IMG/VR virus record: IMGVR_UViG_3300005529_000074
Location: 1-35,857 of that record
Length of the DNA stretch: 35,857 nt
Reading direction: 5' to 3' (one strand)
From: a virus
Both the position numbers and the translations under genes were made by a program. This document shows, piece by piece, positions 1 through 6,105 of the stretch. The notes under the pieces are model-generated. The model did not search any database. It was given only the letters and a program-made list of their open reading frames with translations, and had not been told where the DNA came from. Position 1 is the first letter of the stretch; each line of letters begins with the position of its first letter.

Positions 1-20
1 TGATTAATCCAGTTTCCACA

Positions 21-1142
21 CTAATCATTTGTATGGCTTACGCTAGCTTTGGCAGGGTTTTTGGACGGGGTTTTATGTCTCTCTGCCAGTTTTTCTACTG
101 CTTCTCGCAGGGCTTCATCGGGGTGGTAATAGCGCATGGACATATTGAGGCTACTGTGTCCAAGGATTTTACTTACATCCGCCAGCGCCACACCGGCTTC
201 AATCATTCTCGTTGCCGCCGTGTGACGCAGATCATGGAACCGTAAATCAGGCACTCCAGCATCGCGGCACGCTCTTTTGTATCGGTGATAGAGCGCGGCT
301 GCATTGGTGTATTTCTCCCCTCTTGAATGGAGAAATACATAGGGCTGATGGCCGGAGTAGAGCTTTTGTTCAAGCAAGATGGTTTTAAGCTCTGAGTTGA
401 TTGGCACTCTTTTATTCTTCTTTGTCTTTACAAATCCTTTTTCAATAAATATATATCCATTCTCAAAATCTATATTCTCCCACTTGAGGCTTACCACCTC
501 GCTTCGTCTTAGTCCTGTATGGAGCACGGTTTGAATTATTGCCCGTAGATAAGGTGGGCATACTGACATGAGCCTCTTTTCCTCTTCATCTGTGAGTATG
601 CGCTCCATCTGATTGTGCTCTGGCAGAAATTTTACTCTTGAGACGGGATTATCGCCAAAGAATTTTTCCTTCTGTTTTGCAATGTTATAGAGTGCCTTGA
701 GGCATGTAAGCTCTCGATTGACTGTAGCGGGCGAGTTTAATCGTTTAAGGTGATTGGTTTCATTGAGTCTTTGTGTTTGATACGCAGAAATATCAGCGGG
801 TGTAATTTCGTTTAATTTCTTTCTGGCAAAGAATCTCAGAAGCTGCTTGAGCGATTCTCTGTCTCTTTCCCATGCGCGGTTCTTTTTCACATTGCGGACG
901 TACGTTATATATTCCCTTGAGAATTCCTCAAGCGTTGGGATTGTGACCTCTTCTATTCCTAGTTTGCTGAGTTGTATCTTGCGCCTTATCTCTTCCCACT
1001 GAGCCTCTGCCATTCTTTTTGATACTAGATTGCATGGTCCAAGGCTCTTTTTATGCTCACGGCCGCTCTGGGAATACCGAACATACCAGTACGCCCTTTT
1101 TTGTCCATTCTTGCTCGTAAGGAATCTTTTATAGAGTCCCAT
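21..1142 (-). CDS. int: Tyrosine recombinase / phage integrase
   Basis: Site-specific recombinase expected to integrate and excise the phage by recombining attP with attB through a 3'-phosphotyrosine intermediate. The 373-residue length is normal for phage integrases. An N-terminal arm-binding-like segment (about 1-60) is followed by a SAM-like core-binding domain (about 70-170) and the catalytic domain. Catalytic residues are visible: R212 in TGLRRSEV, a lysine in the TKKNKRVP turn near 240-244, H303 and R306 in HDLRHTAATR, H329 in LGHSS, and Y338 in MRYYHP. It is the last gene of a leftward operon headed by the repressor, and its start overlaps the end of the preceding zinc-ribbon gene by 14 bp. 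It therefore probably shares the repressor's promoter. The attachment site is not identifiable from this window alone. Confidence 0.96.
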   Translation of the reverse strand: MGLYKRFLTSKNGQKRAYWYVRYSQSGREHKKSLGPCNLVSKRMAEAQWEEIRRKIQLSKLGIEEVTIPTLEEFSREYITYVRNVKKNRAWERDRESLKQLLRFFARKKLNEITPADISAYQTQRLNETNHLKRLNSPATVNRELTCLKALYNIAKQKEKFFGDNPVSRVKFLPEHNQMERILTDEEEKRLMSVCPPYLRAIIQTVLHTGLRRSEVVSLKWENIDFENGYIFIEKGFVKTKKNKRVPINSELKTILLEQKLYSGHQPYVFLHSRGEKYTNAAALYHRYKRACRDAGVPDLRFHDLRHTAATRMIEAGVALADVSKILGHSSLNMSMRYYHPDEALREAVEKLAERHKTPSKNPAKASVSHTND

Positions 1143-1545
1143 TTGTAAATGGCGTATGGCACTTGTGACAAAAATCTCTTGGATGCAAGTTCTTATATCC
1201 GCAAACGGGGCATATCTGAGAACGAGGAAGGCGTTTTGGTTGTATATCTTTCTGCTGTGAGACTTGTGTAAGGAGTTGCTGTCCTCGTGGAGTATTTATG
1301 GGAATCATCCCAATTTGCCCGCACTCAGGACACACTTCTTTCTTGGTCACGCTTCTCATCATTGTATAGAGCAGTCCCGGAATTACAAAGAGCCAGAGAA
1401 ATATCTCAAAGACAATATTCCCTGGCGTGTATTGTTTGGGATGTCCTGCATAGAGACAATTTGGGCAGATTCTTTTTGGCTCCGATATTTTTTTGATAAT
1501 AGCTATTGCAACGATAATAAGTAAAATCCAGAGGGCTGTTGGCAT
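1129..1545 (-). CDS. Membrane-anchored zinc-ribbon protein of the lysogeny operon
   Basis: A 138-residue protein I do not recognise as a named family. It has an N-terminal hydrophobic segment (about 3-20), a first CxxC pair (CPNC, near 27-30), a second hydrophobic segment (about 48-64), a second pair (CPEC, near 73-76) and a C-terminal zinc ribbon (CPVC...CHKC, about 112-132). The layout suggests two membrane passes holding small zinc-binding modules at the membrane. Its ATG directly follows the stop codon of the upstream gene and its end overlaps the integrase start, so it is translated as part of the repressor-integrase operon. Expression in the lysogen is therefore likely. Superinfection exclusion is a possible role but only a guess from position and topology. 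Confidence 0.75.
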   Translation of the reverse strand: MPTALWILLIIVAIAIIKKISEPKRICPNCLYAGHPKQYTPGNIVFEIFLWLFVIPGLLYTMMRSVTKKEVCPECGQIGMIPINTPRGQQLLTQVSQQKDIQPKRLPRSQICPVCGYKNLHPRDFCHKCHTPFTNGTL

Positions 1546-1761
1546 CTAAGATTGCACCGCTCTTTTGATTTTATCTCGATTCTTAAATGCAGCTGGGGGA
1601 GGCTTTTTCTCGCTATCCAATGAGACATAGAAATTAGTGATATAGAGATTCCGAATATTGATTCGAACTGGCCATTCCTTAAATCGTATGCGCACGCGTT
1701 TATTTGCCATTGGCTCTATACCATTTATAAGCCTGAGAAGTGGCCGGTCTTTGTCTTCCAT
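1546..1761 (-). CDS. Small basic hypothetical protein in repressor-integrase operon
   Basis: A 71-residue basic protein (runs such as NKRVRIRF and NRDKIKR) with no recognised domain. The start is supported by a purine-rich GGGGGGAG ribosome-binding site about 7 nt before the ATG on the minus strand. It lies 17 bp downstream of the repressor gene, and its stop abuts the ATG of the zinc-ribbon gene, so it belongs to the same transcription unit. The net positive charge would fit nucleic-acid binding, but no motif supports a particular function. Confidence 0.6.
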   Translation of the reverse strand: MEDKDRPLLRLINGIEPMANKRVRIRFKEWPVRINIRNLYITNFYVSLDSEKKPPPAAFKNRDKIKRAVQS

Positions 1762-1778
1762 AACTTCTCCCCCCTTTT

Positions 1779-2282
1779 TTACGCGCTTTTTTCCATTCCA
1801 CCCGGCAGGCTTATTTGCTCGATGGTACTTTCTCCTTTTTGAATCTTCTCCAAATACTCATCCACTTTTTTCATTCTCTGCGCCCTGGTAAGTGCAACGC
1901 CTAGTTCCGATGCCTTTGCATTTACAATCTTTATGAGCTTGGCTCTCATTCCCCAAATGGAGCTTGGGATAAATATGTCTCCTTCATGTCTGCCCAATGC
2001 CCATTCTGGAATAAGCCCAAACGTGTGAACTATGAGTTGCACCATGTGAGGTTTTGGAGCGGTATTGCCCTTTTCCCAGTCCTGTATGTTTCTAAGAGAC
2101 CTACCTATTACAGCGCCAAAATCCTCTTGAGTGAGATCGAGCTGGGTTCTCAGAGATGAAATAGCTTCAGCCCAATCTACCGTCACCTCTTTCTTCTTTT
2201 CTACATACCTCTTCTGTCTTTTATGCAAATTTGCAAATAACCCCTTGACAGACACATTTTTGCGTACTATAATTGAGTTCAT
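1779..2282 (-). CDS. XRE-family HTH repressor (CI-like)
   Basis: Likely lysogenic repressor. A classic lambda-repressor-type helix-turn-helix lies at about residues 40-95 (ISSLRTQLDLTQEDFGAVIG, then SLRNIQDWEKG and PKPHMVQL). A basic N-terminal extension (KRQKRYVEKKK) precedes it and a short C-terminal helical region follows. No LexA-type S24 peptidase domain is visible in the 167 residues, so RecA-stimulated self-cleavage is not expected. I chose ATG at 2282 because TAGGA lies 6 nt upstream; the TTG six bases earlier (2288) sits directly against that Shine-Dalgarno. It heads the leftward lysogeny operon. The rightward early promoter lies inside its first 13 codons, so repressor binding there could shut early transcription. 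Confidence 0.87.
   Translation of the reverse strand: MNSIIVRKNVSVKGLFANLHKRQKRYVEKKKEVTVDWAEAISSLRTQLDLTQEDFGAVIGRSLRNIQDWEKGNTAPKPHMVQLIVHTFGLIPEWALGRHEGDIFIPSSIWGMRAKLIKIVNAKASELGVALTRAQRMKKVDEYLEKIQKGESTIEQISLPGGMEKSA
2245..2273 (+). promoter_or_regulatory. Rightward early promoter (PR-like), perfect sigma70 consensus
   Basis: TTGACA at 2245-2250, exactly 17 bp, then TATAAT at 2268-2273; all 12 hexamer positions match consensus. The start point is predicted near 2280, about 37 nt before the first early ATG at 2317. The whole promoter lies within the 5' coding part of the repressor gene on the other strand. Confidence 0.88.
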
Positions 2283-2296
2283 ATTCAATCCTACAT

Positions 2297-2305
2297 GTTA
2301 CTAAC
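2297..2305. promoter_or_regulatory. Candidate operator palindrome between the facing promoters
   Basis: GTTA-C-TAAC is a perfect short palindrome located between the two predicted start sites and touching the -10 box of the leftward promoter. A repressor or Cro-like protein bound here could affect both promoters. It is only 9 bp and no second clear copy was found, so this is a weak call. Confidence 0.35.
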
Positions 2306-2332
2306 TATATATACACATGAGCCAAAAGTCAA
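2304..2332 (-). promoter_or_regulatory. Leftward repressor promoter (PRM/Pc-like)
   Basis: On the minus strand TTGACT (2332-2327) is followed by 17 bp and TATAGT (2309-2304), ten of twelve matches to consensus. Predicted start near 2297, about 15 nt before the repressor ATG at 2282 and just upstream of its TAGGA ribosome-binding site. It overlaps the start of the first early gene (2317) and faces the rightward promoter. Confidence 0.75.
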
Positions 2333-2547
2333 CATTTAACGGCAAAAAAATAATGCACAACATCTGGGAACGGGATATGACAGTACGGCGTTGGGCTGCG
2401 GCTAATGGGTTTAAGCCTGATACGGTTTATAAGCTCCTTGAATACGGCACGGGTGGAAAGAGGAGCGGTCCCGTAAACAGAAAAATCCTAAAAAGGCTCG
2501 AAGAGCAAGGGCTCCTCTCGGGAGCCAGGGAGGAGAGTTATGGCTAA
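2317..2547 (+). CDS. Cro-like HTH protein (BcepMu gp16-like)
   Basis: A 76-residue DNA-binding protein, first gene under the early promoter. Residues about 20-45 (TVRRWAAANGFKPDTVYKLLEYG) read as a helix-turn-helix, followed by a glycine-rich turn and a basic helix (NRKILKRLEEQG). The pattern resembles the short BcepMu gp16-type phage family. Its position directly opposite the repressor suggests a Cro-like role: damping repressor synthesis or early transcription. Its 3' end overlaps the next ORF by 8 bp, so the two are probably translationally coupled. The functional call is inferred from position and HTH pattern only. Confidence 0.7.
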   Translation: MSQKSTFNGKKIMHNIWERDMTVRRWAAANGFKPDTVYKLLEYGTGGKRSGPVNRKILKRLEEQGLLSGAREESYG

Positions 2548-2785
2548 ATCTAATTTTGATATTTCCCGCCTCAAGCAGTTGCCCATTCTTACACTTGAGC
2601 AAGCCTCTCAGATTTATCCATTCAAATTATCCACCCTTCGCGCGTGGTGTCGCGCAAAAAAGATGGACTGCGTGAAACTCGGCAAACTCTACTATGTCAC
2701 ACATGAAAACATCCATACATTGCTTAACAAACACCGTCAAAATGCCAATAAAACAGCAGATGTGATTCTCATAAAAGGGAGGTGA
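2540..2785 (+). CDS. Excisionase-like / helix-turn-helix protein
   Basis: 81 residues. The segment LTLEQASQIYPFKLSTLRAWCR followed by AKKMDCVKLGKLYYVTHENIHTLLNKH matches the arrangement of short MerR/excisionase-type winged helix proteins: helix, recognition helix, then a two-stranded wing with GK(L)YYV. Such proteins act as recombination directionality factors or as small regulators. An integrase is present, so an Xis role is plausible, but sequence alone cannot separate Xis from a general HTH regulator. The start is preceded by GGGAGGAGAG and overlaps the upstream gene by 8 bp. Second gene of the early operon. Confidence 0.7.
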   Translation: MAKSNFDISRLKQLPILTLEQASQIYPFKLSTLRAWCRAKKMDCVKLGKLYYVTHENIHTLLNKHRQNANKTADVILIKGR

Positions 2786-2790
2786 TAGAG

Positions 2791-2973
2791 ATGTTGAAGT
2801 TTCTTATTGTGGGTTTTCTTTGTTTTATGGCTTACTGCTTCTGGCTCGGCATGGTGGCTATAAGACGCAAGCACCACCCGGAGCCGGGCAAGAGGCTTAC
2901 CCTCGCTAATGGGCTTATCCCGAGACAGAGGGAAGAAGAGGAAGAGGATTGGAGGTATCAGAAATGGTCATGA
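2791..2973 (+). CDS. Small single-pass membrane protein
   Basis: 60 residues with one strong hydrophobic helix at about 2-23 (LKFLIVGFLCFMAYCFWLGMV), followed by a positively charged stop (AIRRKHH) and an acidic tail (REEEEEDW). Topology with N-out and C-in is likely. I chose ATG 2791 because GGGAGGTGAT ends about 5 nt upstream; the GTG at 2782 lies inside that Shine-Dalgarno. The 3' end overlaps the next gene. No family recognised. Small membrane proteins in phage early operons often affect the host or superinfection, but nothing here identifies a target. Confidence 0.6.
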   Translation: MLKFLIVGFLCFMAYCFWLGMVAIRRKHHPEPGKRLTLANGLIPRQREEEEEDWRYQKWS

Positions 2974-3164
2974 TACCAAAATCGTTTGAGCACAAGTATG
3001 TTCCCAAACGATGCGCAGAGTGCGGCTCACGCAATGTTGGAGAGTTTTATTATGAGCCGCATCTTGCCTCTCATTTGCGTATAGATGCAAGTAACAAACC
3101 TATTCTTAGATTTTGCAATATCCTCTGCCTAAGAGGCTATCTCATAAAAAAGGGGGTGATATAG
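2964..3164 (+). CDS. Small zinc-finger protein
   Basis: About 66 residues. Two cysteine pairs, CAEC (near residue 14) and C-N-I-L-C (near 50), about 33 residues apart, form a probable zinc ribbon or treble-clef finger (KRCAECGSRN ... LRFCNILCLRGYL). I use ATG 2964 because GGAGG sits 9 nt upstream; an in-frame TTG at 2949 lies at that Shine-Dalgarno. It overlaps the preceding membrane-protein gene by 10 bp and is followed directly by the next ORF. No named family recognised. One of several CxxC proteins in this phage. Confidence 0.6.
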   Translation: MVMIPKSFEHKYVPKRCAECGSRNVGEFYYEPHLASHLRIDASNKPILRFCNILCLRGYLIKKGVI

Positions 3165-3410
3165 ATGGAAGATTCATTGGTTCCGCTCTCAGATGAGCGG
3201 ATTTGTAAGATTAGGCAGATAAATATAGAGCCTTCATACGCTCACGGGCATCTGTCTAATTTTTTCTCCAATCTGGTGGTTGTGTACGAGAATGGAGACC
3301 GTCAGGTCCTTATGCAGCATATCCCGAACGAAGAGGCTGCAAGGCTTGCAGGTCTTATTATTGATGAAGTAGAGAAAATAAAACAACAGGAGGTAATACA
3401 TCATGAGTAG
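3165..3410 (+). CDS. Hypothetical early protein
   Basis: 81 residues, not recognised. The sequence alternates predicted beta strands (ICKIRQINIEP, NLVVVYENGDRQVLMQHI) with a C-terminal helix (EEAARLAGLIIDEVEKIKQQ), so it is probably a small alpha/beta protein. It starts one base after the preceding stop and has a GGGGGTGAT ribosome-binding site. Its end overlaps the next start by 8 bp. It is clearly part of the co-translated early cluster. Confidence 0.55.
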   Translation: MEDSLVPLSDERICKIRQINIEPSYAHGHLSNFFSNLVVVYENGDRQVLMQHIPNEEAARLAGLIIDEVEKIKQQEVIHHE

Positions 3411-3633
3411 CACAAAACAAGAAGCCCCGACAATCGAAATTATCGGGGCTTCAACGCCATCGAAAGGTAACAAGAGCAATGATAACATGGACATAGCTCA
3501 AAATCAATGTCCTTTTTGCGATACTGAACTCAAAGAGGATGCTGATGAGTTCTGGTGTCCAAACTGTCTCTACATTACCGCAAAATCAATTCTCAAGTTT
3601 GCATTTAAGGTTAACAGGAGGGCAAGAAGATGA
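3403..3633 (+). CDS. Small zinc-ribbon protein with a hairpin in its 5' coding region
   Basis: 76 residues. CPFC (near 37-40) and CPNC (near 52-55) form a compact zinc ribbon, followed by a basic C-terminus (KVNRRARR) suited to nucleic-acid contact. The first 30 residues are low-complexity. The ATG at 3403 is supported by ACAGGAGG upstream. ATG 3487 would give just the zinc-ribbon part but lacks a well-placed ribosome-binding site. A perfect 10-bp inverted repeat (3421-3452) lies in the first codons and could affect translation or transcription. The 3' end overlaps the next gene by 4 bp (ATGA). Confidence 0.58.
   Translation: MSSTKQEAPTIEIIGASTPSKGNKSNDNMDIAQNQCPFCDTELKEDADEFWCPNCLYITAKSILKFAFKVNRRARR
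3421..3452. repeat. Perfect 10-bp inverted repeat just after a start codon
   Basis: GAAGCCCCGA (3421-3430) and TCGGGGCTTC (3443-3452) are exact reverse complements, separated by 12 nt that can add an AAT/ATT stem closed by a CGAA loop. It begins 16 nt downstream of the ATG at 3403. There is no T-run after it on the plus strand. Read on the minus strand it is followed by a T-rich stretch, so a leftward terminator is possible. Confidence 0.65.
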
Positions 3634-4343
3634 GTCAGGAATTAGTCGTTAAAGAGCAACAGGAAAATGTATTTGCTTTATTCGATAAACTCGATGATGA
3701 CATTATACTTGCCGAGATTGAGAACCGCGTAGTATCTACGTGGGTATACCATTTTATTCAAGACGGGCAGGATATATGGGGTTTATCTAAAAAGGGGGTT
3801 GACCAAGCCCTAATGGAGCTTGAGAAGCAGGGGATTATCTATGATGAGCCAATCGTTAGCATTCAACCGGACCCTACTGACCCAGACTACATTTTATTTT
3901 TCGCCAATATCCGCAAATTCCGTTACGACGCTCAAATCAGAAAAATTGACCTTGGCTCTGTCTCTGGGTATAAGCGACAGTGCATCAAACACAAATCAGG
4001 CGTTAATGATCCATTCTGGTTTGAAAAAGGGGCGGCCAAGGCAACAAGGAATGCGAAAGCTCGGACCATTCCAGTCGAGATAGAGACAAAGATTATTGCT
4101 CTTGCTAAGACGCAGGGGAAAGTCAAACAGATAGATGATGTAGAATCTGAGGCTAAAGATGTCAATGATAAATTAGCAACTGAGAAGCAGAAGAACTATC
4201 TCAAGGGGCTCGTAGCCAAGAAGCTGGATGGTGATTGGAACGAGCTTTGCGCTGAATTTAATTTTCGAGACAAAGAGGAGTTACTTTCTAACGCTACTGT
4301 AAAGGAGGTAAATAGGTGTATTGAGTTTTTAAATAACCTATAG
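3630..4343 (+). CDS. Putative recombination / ssDNA-annealing-like early protein
   Basis: 237 residues, not firmly recognised. The core has a run of predicted beta strands (GVDQALMELEKQGIIY, DYILFFANIRKFRY) and then a conserved-looking stretch GAAKATRNAKARTIPVEIETKIIALA (about 134-160). The pattern (A-x-RNA-x-R-x-IP) recalls phage recombination proteins of the RecT/Erf/Rad52-like group, where a similar segment follows the beta core. A charged linker (about 165-185) leads to a C-terminal helical domain (KQKNYLKGLVAKKLDGDW...FRDKEELLSNATVKEVNRCIEFL). Its place in the early operon, upstream of the replication gene, fits a recombination role. It is the last gene before a strong hairpin at 4357. 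Function is inferred and could be wrong. Confidence 0.5.
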   Translation: MSQELVVKEQQENVFALFDKLDDDIILAEIENRVVSTWVYHFIQDGQDIWGLSKKGVDQALMELEKQGIIYDEPIVSIQPDPTDPDYILFFANIRKFRYDAQIRKIDLGSVSGYKRQCIKHKSGVNDPFWFEKGAAKATRNAKARTIPVEIETKIIALAKTQGKVKQIDDVESEAKDVNDKLATEKQKNYLKGLVAKKLDGDWNELCAEFNFRDKEELLSNATVKEVNRCIEFLNNL

Positions 4344-4356
4344 CCATCCTCCATAA

Positions 4357-4390
4357 GGGGCCTTCTGCTACCCGAACGGCAGAGGGCCCC
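4357..4390 (+). terminator. Strong GC-rich hairpin after the first early gene block
   Basis: Arms 4357-4368 (GGGGCCTTCTGC) and 4379-4390 (GCAGAGGGCCCC) pair over 12 positions with a single T.G wobble, around a 10-nt loop. It lies 14 nt after a stop codon and 12 nt before the next start. No T-run follows, so it may be a weak or factor-dependent terminator, or an RNA-processing or stabilising hairpin, rather than a classic intrinsic terminator. Confidence 0.6.
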
Positions 4391-4402
4391 GCTCAAACGC
4401 AG

Positions 4403-4969
4403 ATGAAAATCACTAACTGGATAACAAATGAAGTAATTTGTGAGAGTGACAAGTTGACCCTTGCAGATTTAGTCGAAGCTAATAAAGCCCATCTGTGCAA
4501 AGCCAATCTTCGCGGAGCCAATCTTCGCGGAGTCAATCTTGAAGAAGCTTATCTGTGTGAAGCGAATCTATGCGAAGCGAATCTATGCGAAGCGAATCTG
4601 TACGAAGCCAATCTGTGCGGAGTCAATCTTCGTGGAGCCAATCTTCGTGGAGCCAATCTGTATGGAGCCAATCTCGATGAAGCCGACATTTATGAAGCCG
4701 ATCTGTGGGGCGCGCATTTTGACAAAAATATTTTGCGAGCCTCGTGGGGGATGCCGCTGAACGCAAAGACAGCATTTTTACTGCTGTCTTTAAAAATTTC
4801 TCTGCCTGTAGAGTTGGCACAGGAGATGCTCCTCAATCCCAATTTTTGTTGGACTGAGGCATCTAGAGTGGCAAATCAGTATCCCGATATTTTGGAAGCT
4901 TTACGGGATGCCTGGCCAGAGGTATATCGTAAACTCTGTAGCAAAAAATCTGTAGAAGGGGTGAAGTAG
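4403..4969 (+). CDS. Pentapeptide-repeat protein
   Basis: 188 residues. From about residue 25 to 110 there are some 16 tandem A(N/D)LxE/G pentads (for example ANLRG, ANLCE, ANLYE, ADLWG), which fold as a right-handed quadrilateral beta helix. The C-terminal 70 residues are non-repetitive and helical (LLLSLKISLPVELAQEMLLN...EALRDAWPEVYRKL). Known pentapeptide proteins such as Qnr and MfpA mimic DNA and bind gyrase; others have no known function. At DNA level the pentads form a degenerate 15-bp repeat, so copy number may vary. A role in protecting or modulating host topoisomerase during replication is possible but unproven. No obvious ribosome-binding site precedes the ATG. Confidence 0.85.
   Translation: MKITNWITNEVICESDKLTLADLVEANKAHLCKANLRGANLRGVNLEEAYLCEANLCEANLCEANLYEANLCGVNLRGANLRGANLYGANLDEADIYEADLWGAHFDKNILRASWGMPLNAKTAFLLLSLKISLPVELAQEMLLNPNFCWTEASRVANQYPDILEALRDAWPEVYRKLCSKKSVEGVK
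4425..4735 (+). repeat. Degenerate 15-bp coding repeats of the pentapeptide gene
   Basis: Back-to-back 15-bp units of the type GAAGC(G/C)AATCT(A/G)TGC run through the repeat domain, with near-identical neighbouring copies around 4555-4620. They encode the pentapeptide repeats and suggest recent expansion by slippage. Confidence 0.7.
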
Positions 4970-5047
4970 ATTACGCAGTCTGAGAGGTGGGTGGCCTGAC
5001 GGGTGTTTAATGATGTGTGAAGTATGCCATTTTAAAAGAGGGGGTAA

Positions 5048-5176
5048 ATGGGTGCTGTCAATTCTTGCACTTGCGTGCAAGCTCCAATCTTACTTTCCAA
5101 AATCACAGCTATTTCAAAACTCCTACAAAATTTATATATCAAACAAGGAAAAAGGTCATGGGCAATAAAAGGATGA
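5048..5176 (+). CDS. Possible 42-residue leader ORF upstream of the replication gene
   Basis: ATG 5048 is preceded by AGAGGGGGT at good spacing and opens a 42-residue frame (starting MGAVNSCTCVQAP) that ends at 5176, 19 bp inside the replication gene. The Shine-Dalgarno is stronger than that of most neighbours, and the overlap would allow translational coupling. It also contains the small hairpin at 5064-5081. The product resembles nothing I know, and the ORF could be fortuitous. Confidence 0.28.
   Translation: MGAVNSCTCVQAPILLSKITAISKLLQNLYIKQGKRSWAIKG
5064..5081. repeat. Small perfect hairpin upstream of the replication gene
   Basis: CTTGCAC and GTGCAAG (7 bp) flank a TTGC loop. It sits about 77 nt before the likely replication-gene ATG. 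It may regulate translation or be a protein site; no T-run follows. Confidence 0.4.
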
Positions 5177-6105
5177 TTGATATGGATGGTTTATGTTTTG
5201 ACGATGAACTTGCGGTCCTAGGCGTGGATGGACTTTTTCTATACGCTCGACTGTGGAGCCTGGCTGAGGATTCAGGATGTTTTCTTCTAAATGCTCAATG
5301 GATTCAGTGCCAGATGGGCATGGTCCGAAGTGCATTTTCAATTAACCGCATAAAAGAAATCATTGCAAAGCTGATTGAATTACACAAGATAATTCCATAC
5401 ACAAAAGGGAATAAAACTTACGGGTATCTAAAGAATCTGAATAAGCACCAAAGGAAGCATTATCCATCTCCGCCAATCATCCCTTTACCAGATTGGATTG
5501 AATGGCATCCAAAACAGAAAGCCTCCGATCCGGTTCAGCATTACATCTGGAATGACCCTCCAGATGATATATCCCCCGATCCATCCCCCGATATATCCCC
5601 CGATATATCCCCCGACCCTACGAGGAGAGGAGAGGAGAGGAGAAGAGATAAAAGACTTAAAAGAATATCTCCTTCGGAGATAGAGGCGAACCTTGAAAAC
5701 GGTTCGCTCTCAAGTTCTAAACAAATTGAGTATTGGCAGAGATTTCTTTTAGAACCTATGCCCGAATTATTTACCGAGGTAATGGGATTTAAGCCCTTTA
5801 AGGAGAGCAAAAATGGCAGAGCTCAGCCGGAGACGGAAGATTTTAAGCACTCGAAAAAGTTCTGGGCATGGCTTTCAAGCTCATACAGTTTTAAGGGAGA
5901 TGATTATATCTACGAAACTATGAAAAAACTTTTTAAATTCTTTGCAAGCGGCGTGAAACAGGGCGTTTACTGGAATGTTGACGCTCCTACTATGAGGCAT
6001 TTTTTCGCTAATAAAGAAAAAATTTTGGCTCGGTACTTAGAGAGCCAATCAATCAAAAAGGAGATAGGCCATGGACAATCAAAAGAACTTGCCGTCAAAA
6101 ATTAA
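5158..6105 (+). CDS. Phage replication protein with N-terminal winged-helix (replisome organiser type)
   Basis: Likely replication initiator. The N-terminal part (GNKRMIDMDGLCFDDELAVLG...LFLYARLWSLAEDSGCF...KLIELHKIIPY...GYLKNLNKHQRKHYPSPPIIPLP) matches the winged-helix N-terminus common to phage replisome organisers and DnaD/DnaT-type proteins, including the closing 'KHQ..P....IP' strand. A middle DISP-repeat linker rich in D, P and S (about 134-160) is followed by a basic patch (RRGEERRRDKRLKR) and a C-terminal domain (about 190-315). I chose ATG 5158 with AAGGAAAAAGG upstream; an open frame from GTG 5017 adds 47 residues that do not look like the family. The 12-bp iterons in the linker may be the replication origin, as in lambda O. 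It overlaps the next gene by 35 bp. Confidence 0.72.
   Translation: MGNKRMIDMDGLCFDDELAVLGVDGLFLYARLWSLAEDSGCFLLNAQWIQCQMGMVRSAFSINRIKEIIAKLIELHKIIPYTKGNKTYGYLKNLNKHQRKHYPSPPIIPLPDWIEWHPKQKASDPVQHYIWNDPPDDISPDPSPDISPDISPDPTRRGEERRRDKRLKRISPSEIEANLENGSLSSSKQIEYWQRFLLEPMPELFTEVMGFKPFKESKNGRAQPETEDFKHSKKFWAWLSSSYSFKGDDYIYETMKKLFKFFASGVKQGVYWNVDAPTMRHFFANKEKILARYLESQSIKKEIGHGQSKELAVKN
5569..5616 (+). repeat. Four tandem 12-bp iterons (candidate replication origin)
   Basis: The unit ATATCCCCCGAT occurs four times head to tail at 5569-5580, 5581-5592 (two changes), 5593-5604 and 5605-5616 (one change). It is followed directly by a strand-asymmetric purine tract of GGAGA units at about 5622-5650. 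In protein it encodes DISP/DPSP repeats. Iterons inside an initiator gene are the lambda-ori arrangement. Confidence 0.6.

Noticed and set aside
1-27. TGATTA...TAATCA inverted repeat as attachment site
   Set aside because: Six-base arms at the window edge, partly inside the integrase stop region; no matching copy at the other end of the window to support an att core.
2274-2280. TGAGTTC after the early promoter as a third copy of the late leader motif
   Set aside because: Only seven bases match, with neither the surrounding pairing nor a terminator.
4425-4735. Repeat array in the pentapeptide gene as a non-coding repeat
   Set aside because: The 15-bp period and the A(N/D)Lxx translation explain it as coding repeats.
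4970-5157. tRNA or other structured RNA gene upstream of the replication gene
   Set aside because: Only one 7-bp hairpin is present; no cloverleaf or CCA end.
5569-5616. CRISPR-like repeat array
   Set aside because: Units are 12 bp, contiguous and without spacers, and they encode protein; iterons fit better.
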